DNA of 64,000 nucleotides from Mytilisepta virgata. Lineage: Eukaryota > Mollusca > Bivalvia > Mytilida > Mytilidae. Each line of letters starts with the position of its first letter. Positions within the stretch are counted from its first letter, which is position 1. Below the pieces are notes generated by a model. That model was not told the origin of the DNA. It searched no databases and worked only from the letters and a program-made list of their open reading frames with translations. Made by a program: the position numbers and the translations under genes. Positions 37,101 through 49,100 of this stretch are shown here, in pieces. Location of the stretch: assembly GCA_028015205.1 (NCBI GenBank), contig CM051511.1:4154001-4218000 (forward strand). Direction: 5' to 3'.

Positions 37101-40100
37101 ACATAGTACTGAGCAGCCATACAATAATTGGGTCATTATGACCTACATTTTATGCTTGCTCAACTCGGATTAAGTTTTGCATTTAGGTTCATTTCTTTGG
37201 AACTAAGCATAGTGTATCAATGAAACTTCATCAGTGGATGTGCCTTGGGTAGTACATATGTTTTAACTATGTGATTAAGTTTAGTGTTTATATGGATTAT
37301 AAGGCAGGGCATCCGTGTATTACAGACGCAATTTCTAGTTCTAGTTTGGTATAATAATAACTTGACTACGCATAATTTTGTTCAGTTAAATTATGAACCT
37401 ATATCAGATAATTCATGACAAAAGTCATCATTTTTTCAAGTCGGTAAAAACTCATACCTCTGGCTCTGCTGATGAGTATAATTGTCAGCTAGTATCAGGG
37501 ATGATTTTGATGAGCAGAGGAAATAACTGAAAATTGCTAAAAAAAACTGAAATAGGGGGGTTAGGTGTGCAAGAATATTATTTTCTGGCAGGTTCTGCCA
37601 AGTTTGAAAACTTTTCAAATAAATTTTGCAATACCAATTAACTGAAATCAGCTAGTTATAAATAACTGACTAAAATCATTCCTGTAGTATACACATTATG
37701 AAATATGGTACCAATAAATGTTTCAGAGTACCAGCGATGGACAGCTTGGTCAGGTTGGAGTAAATGCAGTGTTAGCTGTGGATTGGGTGTCTCAGTTAGA
37801 CGACGTCAATGTAAAATGGTTGGAGGAGATGTTTGTGAAGGTCAAAGTTCACAAATGACATCCTGCTCTACGCCTTGTCCAAAAACTACTCCGAGTCCTG
37901 TGATAATTCCTTCAGCTTGGGGCCAATGGTCAGACTGTTCTGTGACCTGTGGTGTAGGACATGTATTCCGACAGAAATATTGTGATAAGGAGGAAAGGAA
38001 ACATTGTATAAGTTCAATTAGACAAGAGAGAAAAATATGTGTTAGAGATTCATGCAGTCGAGGAGGTATTATTTGTTTTGATCTAAGATATATACTAGAC
38101 AAACAAACCCATGAAATATTAAAAAATAATTCAAAAAGTGATATCTTTAAAAAAGGTATAAGACACATCTTTTCAGTGTTACACTTTGGTTTTCTACCTT
38201 AAAACCCTGCAAAAGTCCCACATGGACAAATGATGGATCATTGCATTCACATCACAATTGGTGATGAAAATTATAATTGTCTATATGCATGAAATATATT
38301 AGTTGAACAGGACAGCTATTCATCAAAAACTCTGTATTGTTAAAAGATCAGATTTCATCAGTGTTTTTTTTTTAACTACAAAGCATATCAACATTATTTA
38401 CACTCAGGATGCAGTGTTTATAAAAATAGGGAATTCTCTACTCATTATTTCTAACTTCAGGAAACACCCTAGAATTTTATACCAAACTTGCTGGCATTCT
38501 TGGGACACTCACTGAAAGTTCAATTTAAGATTTTCATGTCTTAAACTACTAAGCATATTAGACTCAAAGTTGGCAAGGATGGTCCTTTGGTGGTTTTCTT
38601 TCAGAATTGTATCCATGACCTAGAACCCAGGTGGTCATTATAGTCAAAAATTTTATTTTGCCTTGTGAAATCTGTTTAGCAATAAAGGCACCTGGGAGCT
38701 TGTATTTTTATATATACTAAATTTAGCTTTTGGGATGAAGAATATAAAATTAAAGGGCCTATTGGAACCAAAGTTTGACAACATGTTCTTTGGGTGATCT
38801 ATAATTAAAAGGAATTTATAGTATATTATATTTTATGGTACAGCCTAGTGCACAAGACCAAAGTTAATTCGTTTATGCAATTAAATAAATTGAAAAGATT
38901 ACAATAAGTATTGATAGTGACAATATAATGCCATGTGAGCAATACAGGTTGCTTCAAGTTTCTGGTTGTTTATATATTTATATGCAGATAGACATACAGT
39001 ACAGATATTAGAAGGGGCTGATGTTGTATTACAGTGTGGAGCTCAACTAGTCTTCAATAATATGTACTGGATCACACCTAGTGGGAGGAGAATAGGAAAA
39101 CATACACCTGTCAGAAGGTTAGATAATTGTTAATTGTACTAAATCAGTACAGTGTTTTAACAATAAAGTGTAATCAGAGAAATGTAACAAACAGGCTTTC
39201 CTTGTGTTTGTTTGATGTTTTAGATGTTTACAGGTTAATATAACCCCCCCCCCCCCCCCCCCCCCCCCCAAAGGCCCCCCGTTTAGCTGCACTTGTAGAG
39301 TGGACTGCTGTGTGAAAGGTCTGGGTATATTATCCCCCGGGTGGTGGCAGAATTTTGGAGGAAAATCATACTCAGATGTGACAATAACACAAAAATCCAG
39401 TTGCTAAAAATAAATATAAGTCTAAAAGAAAATGTAACATTACCTCCCTTACAAGAATTATTAAATTAGAGATTTGGCATTTTTCTCCTAAATTTAAAAT
39501 GTTTTAACACTGATCCATATTGTTAAAAATTTTGTGATGAAGACCCTGGAAATATCTGCCATATAAACAGAAAAAAAAATCAGATCTTTAGTTTAAAGTA
39601 AAATCTTACTTTAATGTAACAATATAAATTTTATAAAATCCTGTTGTTAATATGAGAAAATTTAGCATTACCTCCCTTTACAAAAATTAAATAAGATATT
39701 TTGTATTTTTCTCCAGAATTTAAACTTTTTAAAGTTGATCCTAATTCTTGAAAATTTTATGATGAAAATTATGGAAATATTTTCTGTATAAACAGATAAA
39801 ATGCAATTTTGTAGTTAAATTTAAGGAAATACAGAAATATTATAATACCTTTTATTCAGGAAATTTGGTTTTAAGGTTATATTTATATGACTGAACCATA
39901 AATATTAGTATGCCAGGTCCGGAAGAGTTGGGTTATCCAATATGAATATATCTATACATACTTCCATCTCAATATTAGACCTAGCCAATTCTTTTGTCCC
40001 CCTACCCCCCCCCCCCCCCCCTAATTATGAGTTAGAACAACTTGGATAACAAAGCCCATGAAGGTTGTAGAAGTAAGGAGCAAGGTTTGGTTTGAAAATG

Positions 40101-43100
40101 AAAATGTGTCAAGGTATGTTTTTGGTTTTAGATATTCAACAGTAGGCAGTAAGTTGTTAATCAGAGAAACACAAAGACATGATAAAGGAGTTTACCACTG
40201 TGTAACAGTGGGTGGCCATACATCTGATGTCAAATTAGGTAATGTACTGCATATATTTTGTACATTTATACTTATAAGGGATTAAAATTTAGGACATAGC
40301 AGAAGTGTAACTTTAATTATTACTCTCAAGTGCAAACTTGGTTTACTTTGAGCAGTTGTGGAGATTGAAAATTGGTGCATCAGCTTTTTTGAAAATTTAT
40401 TTATAATTTGTACATATTTTATACTGAAAACAATGTTAGATAAAATTCATGTAAGATATTTGGCAACTCTATATCATAATACAATAATGTGATACACAAT
40501 GGAAAAGGTATCATAATACAACTGTTTAATACACACTGTAGGCAAAGTAGTCCTTGTTTCTGCCCGTCCAATACAATTTGGTTTCTGCCCATCTAATACA
40601 ATTTGGTTTCCGCACTCTAACATGAGTTTGCCTTGGCCAAATATTTTTTACCTGAATATACTGCGGTACACAATGCTTGTTTCTACAACAGCAGATCAAG
40701 GTCGAATATGGATATCGTTCCTCGTACCATTCCAGAGTTATGACTCTTTATAAATGGACAAATTTGGAATATTTTACTTTTGGGACTCTACGTTGAGTTT
40801 TTCTTGGCCAAATTTTTTAACCTACACACCATACTTATTATCACAATACGCAGATCAAGTTCAAATTTGGGAGTGGACTGACTGAATATACCTTTTTTTA
40901 ATTAAGTTTCATTGAAATCCATAATTTTTATTGGAAGATTCTAGTCACATGATGTTTTGTATTCCAATAAAAGTCAAAATCTTGTTTATGCATGTGTTCT
41001 CATGACAACGTTGACGATGCAACAATGCAGCAGAGTTATATTTCGAAGCCGTATGGAGAGCATTTTAAAATTGCAGTTATTTTTTTTACTTGTGAAATGT
41101 AAAATGTAATTATAATAATTGATTGCATCATTTAAGTAGTTTTATAGGGTTTTAAAAGACTTAAAACGAGCTTGCTTCGGTAAAACTATTATTTATTGTG
41201 AATTTTGTACTTTCCACACTCTAACTTGAGTTTGCCAAGGCCAAATATTTAAAATTATTTATACACAGTACTTATTACCAGATTATAGGATGTGCCGATT
41301 TAAACAACTTACTTTAAATTAAAAATCAATACGGAAATGGAAGACAGATTCTGGATCCAGCAGGATAAAATTACTGGTTCCTTGATAATTAGATAGTTTA
41401 TTGGTTAAGATTCCTCAAATAAGTTACTATTTATCGATTGTAAACAATAGCTTCAGACTCTTTCAGTCTTTTAACACCCAATCGCCAGCTCGGCCAGCTA
41501 TGATCACGAGATTTTTTTATCAAAATGATTTGTAAATTTTGTTCCTCTAAATCTGGGACTATTATACTAACGGGACTGGAAACTGATCGGTCTGTTGAGA
41601 TTTCATTGTCCCGATAGCGGATTATTGATTTTTTGTTTTGATTGACAGCTTATCGTGTCACGTGGTTAATTAGCCTTCGATACATGTAAACAATATTGAT
41701 TTCGGCAAACATGTCAACATGTTTATACCGTTAAAATAGGTGGATTTAAAATAAAAAATATAATTAAATGAACAAAAAATTAAAAATATATGAATTATTT
41801 AATTATTTTAACGAATTGAATATATATATGATTTCGAAAAAACATTGGCAAAGCATTTTCAGCTCCATTCATAAGAAAATCTACCCCTATTTAATATGCT
41901 TATATACGGCAGCAATAGCTGTGAAAGGCCTAATTTTGTAGTTCTGATTGTGGAGCCTATTGTACATATTTTCACGAAGTCAAATGCTCATGCCACCCGA
42001 AGACCATTACTAAGCAACAAAAATCCTGATTTTACTACAAATATTGCACACGTAAATAGGAGTAGGCAATTTTATAGGAGCAGTATAATTTATTAGAGCC
42101 CTGCATGTGGTTTCCAGTTGTAATGAGAAGGAGATTTATATTCCACTTTTCACTTTAAAAAGCGACAATAAAAATAGGTCAATCCAACCTGTAATCAATA
42201 AATATGATTTAACAACAAACAGAACTCGCGTATCTCTTTTCAATCAACAGTTATAAGAAATTTTGTAAATCATTTTTCCCACAGCGTCCCCACGCTGTAA
42301 TCATCCGGAAAAATTTCAACCTTTAAATGTGTTTTTCACATTTAAGGCGGGATTTGGTGATTAATAACAACTGTCAAAGATCGAAATACCTTTTATCATA
42401 ATAGTAATCATGTTTACATAAAGGATTATCTTTTCAATTAACTATAAAAACAACTTATAGAAATTATGCGATCAAAGCACGCTGTCAAAACAATATGGCG
42501 TATCGTCAAGTCTCGCTCACGTTTTAACGACCGTGATGTTGAGTATAACTACACTGATTGGCGTACCAGTTTCCAGTCCCGTTAGTATAATAGTCCCAGT
42601 CTAAATTGTTATAAAATTTTATTGACTTTAAATGGGGACTTCAACAAAAAAAAAATTTTAGTTGATTATACTTTTGAAAAAATTTATGGTTTAAAACAGA
42701 AACTAATGAACAATGTAAAAGCATTACTGCTTTTAATTTGGTGAAAATTGTAGCCTCAGTAATCTTTTCATTATTATAGTTGGTGCTGATATATATAAAA
42801 ATTACCTGGGAAAAATTATTGTTTCAATTTAAATTTTGAACTTATTTACTTTAATGTACTACTGCAACAGTTTGTCATCGCAACTCCTCTCAAACCACAC
42901 AACAGAATTTCATGAAACCTTTTCAGATAATAAGGACATACTACGTAGATGTGCATATCGACAGGAAATTGCGATTCAATTTTTTTTTCTAGGAGTTACG
43001 TCCCTTTGAACTTATTTACTTTAATGTACTACTGCAACAGTTTGTCATCGCAACTCCTCTCAAACCACACAACAGAATTTCATGAAACCTTTTCAGATAA

Positions 43101-46100
43101 TAAGGACATACTACGTAGATGTGCATATCGACAGGAAATTGCTGCATCAGCTTTTTTGCAAATTTATTTATAATTTGTACATATTTTATACTCAAAACAA
43201 TGTTAGATAAAATTCATGTAAAATATTTGGCAACTCTATATCATAATACAATAATGTGATACACAATGGAAAAGGTATCATAATACAACTGTTTAATACA
43301 CACTGTAGGCAAAGTAGTCCTTGTTTCTGCCCATCCGATACAATTTGGTTTCTGCCCATCTAATACAATTTGGTTTCCGCACTCTAACATGAGTTTGCCT
43401 TGGCCAAATATTTTTTACCTGAATATACTGCGGTACACAATGCTTGTTTCTACAACAGCAGATCAAGGTCGAATATGGATATCGTTCCTCGTACCATTCC
43501 AGAGTTATGACTCTTTATAAATGGACAAATTTGGAATATTTTACTTTTGGGACTCTACGTTGAGTTTTTCTTGGCCAAATTTTTTAACCTACACACCATA
43601 CTTATTATCACAATACGCAGATCAGGTTCAAATTTGGGAGTGGACTGACTGAATATACCTATTTTTAATTAAGTTTCATTGAAATCCATAATTTTTATTG
43701 GAAGATTCTAGTCACATGATGTTTTGTATTCCAATAAAAGTCAAAATCTTGTTTATGCATGTGTTCTCATGACAACGTTGACGATGCAACAATGCAGCAG
43801 AGTTATATTTCGAAGCCGTATGGAGAGCATTTTAAAATTGCAGTTATTTTTTTTACTTGTGAAATGTAAAATGTAATTATAATAATTGAATGCATCATTT
43901 AAGTAGTTTTATAGGGTTTTAAAAGACTTAAAACGAGCTTGCTTCAGTAAAACTATTATTTATTGTGAATTTTGTACTTTCCACACTCTAACTTGAGTTT
44001 GCCAAGGCCAAATATTTAAAATTATTTATACACAGTACTTATTACCAGATTATAGGATGTGCCGATTTAATATACAATATTAGTATAATGTAGAAGAATA
44101 TAGAAAATATTTGTACGAGGCTAGGAACTGGGGGAAAATGCGAGGCTCTGCCGAGCATTTTCCCCCAGTTCTGTGCCGAGTACAAATATTTTCTATATTC
44201 TTCTACATTATATTAATGTTGTTTTTATCCTGAAACACAACATTATTTGTTGGCAAACTTCCTACAAATGATTTCTTTATTATGAAGTGCCCCGTATGGT
44301 GCCCCATCTAATTGTGCGTAGTTAAATATCAAGACGGAGCACAAAGTGATGACGTAAAATACGCCTGTAAATAGTTTCACTGTTCCGTGCTGAAGAAAAT
44401 GCATATAAAAATTTAAATCAGTGTATTTAATAATGAAATAAACAGATATGAACAATCATGATGATAAATTTATACAGTAACAATAATTTGAACGAGTTTA
44501 TTGATCATTCGGATTCGGTGCAGTGTGTGATGGCGTGTTGTTGTTACCTGGATTGTGCATGTACACATTAAGTGTGCCAATGTTCAAATAGGCGCCATAA
44601 AACATTGAAGATACCAGAGCCTCGCATTTTCCCCCAGTTCCTAGCCTCGTACAAATATTTTCTATATTCTACATTATACTAATATTGTATATATAGCCGA
44701 AACCTATGGTTGCTATGATATTGTTTACGATGGAGGCCGCCATATTTGTTTACATACATTCCAGAGAAAAGTAGTTCCCTAAAGTGGGCGGAGCTTAGAT
44801 CTGAAAGTGATATTCCGTATAGTATACAGAATATCACTTTTGAATATTCGACACCACGTATTCGTATAGTAAATACACTAGTTGCAGGATAAAACAACTT
44901 ACTTTAAATTAAAAATCAATACGGAAATGGAAGACAGATTCTGGATCCAGCAGGATAAAATTACTGGTTCCTTGATAATTAGATAGTTTATTGGTTAAGA
45001 TTCCTCAAATAAGTTACTATTTATCGATTGTAAACAATAGCTTCAGACTCTTTCAGTCTTTTAACACCCAATCGCCAGCTCGGCCAGCTATGATCAAGAG
45101 ATTTTTTTTATCAAAATGATTTGTAAATTTGTTCCTCTAAATTGTTATAAAATTTTATTGACTTTAAATGGGGACTTCAACAAAAAAAAAATTTTAGTTG
45201 ATTATACTTTTGAAAAAATTTATGGTTTAAAACAGAAACTAATGAACAATGTAAAAGCATTACTGCTTTTAATTTGGTGAAAATTGTAGCCTCAGTAATC
45301 TTTTCATTATTATAGTTGGTGCTGATATATATAAAAATTACCTGGGAAAAATTATTGTTTCAATTTAAATTTTTTCCTTTTTTCACCATTTTTGGTTTAG
45401 TTATTATCTTTAAATAGTAGTAAAGATTAAAAAAAATTACAGTATGAAAAATGATTGTAAGATAGAATTGTTGCTAATTCATAGCTAGAAAATCAATACA
45501 AACATTGCTGGAGGCTATAAATAGAACAGCATAATAAAGAATTTACAAAGAACGACAGCTTTTAACACTTACTAACATGTGTATTTATTTTGATACTAGA
45601 CCCTTGTGTTAATTTATATCTTACAGTCATTTAATTTACACCAAATTACTTAACATCTTTAAACTTGTATTGCTTAAAACCAACATTAATTCTAAATTCT
45701 TCGAGAAATGAATTATTGTACTACAATAAAACTGTCATTACCTGTTGTATTGTAAAAATATTTTTCATACAACTTCTGTCAAAATTTTGAACCTGGTATC
45801 GCTTCTCGGCCTTTTGGCTAAGATCAAAGTGTAGTATCTGTTCTTATCAGCTTAATATCTGATACGTGCCCCATGTGGGTACTTCGATATTAAACTGATT
45901 TTTGGCACTCGGTGAGATGTCAGGGGCTTGCTCCGCTCTTGCCACGGGTTGGCCTGGTATTGCAGTACCTCCAGGATCGGCCCACTCCCCTAATGGGGAG
46001 AAAATACAAGTAAAAGAAATATTTCCCTTCCCATAATATCATGCTGCTGCTGCTGAGTTCTTTTCAATTGATTGTAAGTTTTTCAAAGAATATTTTTACG

Positions 46101-49100
46101 TTATAGATGTTTTATGGTGTGGTTTGGATTTATGTCAGCATGGAGGAACATGTGTTAAAAAACACTATCACCACTACAGCCATTCCAAATGTATTTGTAA
46201 ACCACAGTACACAGGAATGTTTTGTGAAAAAAGTAAGTTTATTTAGTAGGTAAATACAATTACAATTATTTTGATCTGAGCTGTAATTTTTTGTCTACAT
46301 AAATTTTTACTCTGTTTATAATTAGAAACATAATTATTTCGGACAAAAAATACAGCTAACATGCTAAATTTATGCCATTTGTATGCCCCTAATCCTCTTC
46401 ACTGATATTTGGATACACTTTTTTGGTCTCGAATGCAAGAGAAGCATTATGGGTATAGAATCAGTAACATTTGGGACCCAAATTCACATGTATTAATTAT
46501 TTGGTACCATCATTTTTCACAGAGGGTGAATTAAGAGGGAGGGTTGGGATGCTTTTTGGGCCCTAAATGGAATATTGTGGGGTGGAAAAATTCTACTTAT
46601 GAGCTGTACAGGAACAGCTGGTGTGAAATACAAAATTGCCCAAACTTTTGGCCTCTAAGGGCTTCCATACATCCATCCTTCAACACCATTTTAGTTAGTT
46701 TTAGCTCTTGCTAGGAATGAATGGAAGGATGGCAGCCCACTCTAACAAATCATGCATTTCTAGATATTTGGGGTCTTTACTCATATTTCAGTGGCAATGG
46801 GAAGTTCCCAAAATCAGCAAAAAAAGGTATTTTTCTGGCGGTGACTGAGAAAATTATGATGTAATGACAAATAGATATATATGTATATATATATCAACCT
46901 TGAGGCAAAAGCATAATTATATACATGACAAAACTTTTATCTGATTATACTCTTTCAAGATGGTTTTATCAAAATATTGTTAAAGCTGTTTATTTCTTGA
47001 TATGATTCATCTTCTTATTCTTTATTTTACAATAAAATATCAGTTATTGTGGTGAAAATTATGAAAAGAGATTTTACGTAGTGTTATATTTAAATTTGCC
47101 GTTGTTTAACTCTGAGTAATCATGAAAAAACAACCAGAAGTCAATACTGCGATATTTTTCCAGGACAAAAAATATTTAAATCAGTTGTTGGACTCTATTT
47201 ATCAACTGTATAAGTGTATGTACATTATTTCTTATGGAGCAGTAGTGGATTACTCATAATCAGTATCAAAAAACTTGTACAAACCACCCTGTTGTCCCAA
47301 ACTTTGATAGAAGTAGTCCATCTGCATGTCTGTAGATCTTGCAAATGTAATATCTGACATTGTTAGATAATATTTTTTTTTGGTTGAATTTAAATTTCTG
47401 GTTTGATTGGTCCATGAAAACTATGAAAATTTGTATACCATGAATAAAAATTATATTAAAATTTGGTTTTACAAATATTTGAAAATGAAATATAAATATT
47501 TTATTATTTCGAATACAGGTTAAAATTATAATTGTAACAAAAAAAATTCACTGAAAAAATTATTTTTTATTAACCTGTGAAAGTAGTAGAAATATAGATT
47601 CTCCTTCAGGTACGAGTGAGTTATGGAATTTCTCCACCCGAGACAGTTAAATTTTTGATTTTCAACACGCGAGCCTTTAGCGAGCGTGTTAAAATCTAAA
47701 ATTTAACTATTGAGGGTGGAGAAATTCCATAACTAACGAGTAAATTGAAGGAGAATCTGTTTCTCCTATGATTTTCGACAAAAACCTCAATAAAATGTCG
47801 TTGCTATGTAGTTTGTTTACATAGACGTCAATTCAGGACTTCTCTAGTTCATCGTTCAAATAACTGTAGAAAAAAGGGCGGTAATTCCCACGTAGAAATT
47901 TAATCACCGGGAAGTGGTTAAAGATATTATGTATTTTTATCCCACCGATTAAACACGTCAGGAATAGGAGAAAATATTTATTACTATCTAAAGTTGTTAT
48001 TGCATGAATATTTGTCAATATTGTCCTTCCAATCCAACATATTGCACTTGCAAGTTCGTGCAAAAGTCTGTTCGGGACACTTTTCACCAATATACACAAC
48101 AACCATATATTATTTTACAGAGAAGCCAATGGCATCTTACTAATTCCTTATACATGTTTATATCCTAAATTATTATTTTTCGTTATTTTACAGAGATTCC
48201 TATGACAACCTCCACTATTGTAGCTATTGTCCTAATTACAGTGGTAGCTGTTATTATTATATGTCTAATCATCATAGGATGTTGTTACAGCAGGTATTGT
48301 TATATATAAATGTTATACAGTTTGATAACTTCAGTATCCTCATGCAATAGCAGAGAAAAATCAAATAAAACTATGATAAATCTGTAAAGCAATCCTTAGC
48401 AAATGAATCTTACACTGCCACAAAGCAGATTATCTTACAAGTGATGTGACAAAATAAAAACTGGCACCTTACATGAGGAAGATTTGACTCCTTGCTGTTA
48501 TTTGGAAAAGACAAACTGATCTGTAAAACTTTCCCTCATCTGGTTACAAATCTTCATGTCCACCTGCAAAACTGGAACACGAAGTACTAGTTTAGTATTG
48601 TTGACTTCATATTTTTATGAGCAACTTATTTCCTGTTATGACCCGGAAAAAAAAATAAGTAAAATTAGGTATTGCTTGACCAAATTTAAAATGTATAATA
48701 AATATGTATACCCCGGAATAAAAAAAATAGACTGAGCTCCATGAGCGATCTATTTCTCTTGCAGTAATCATGACAAAAGTAGGTAACAATAATTCACGAA
48801 TTATCTAGTTAGTTCAGTTTTTATAAGCCAGTCAAAATTTTGACGGGATGTATTATGGTATACAAATGTCTGGTGTCTGTCTGTCCGTCGTAAACATGTC
48901 GCACGGCAACTTGAGAACAACTTATCCAAATTTCATGAAACTTAACATAGTTGTTTCTTATGATGGTCAAACGATCTGTATACTTTTTGGTGAAAGTAAG
49001 ATTAAAACTTTTTGAGTTACAGGACTTTGTAACTAAAACAGGGGTGTGTTTTTTTCACATGTCGTGCCGTATCTCAAAAACGATTTATTATTATTGCTTA

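Noticed and set aside
40114..40131. GTATGT...TTTTAG as a tiny intron in the Ig exon
   Set aside because: 18 bases is too short to splice. The TTTTAG is instead the acceptor of the real exon, with phase fitting the exon at 38988.
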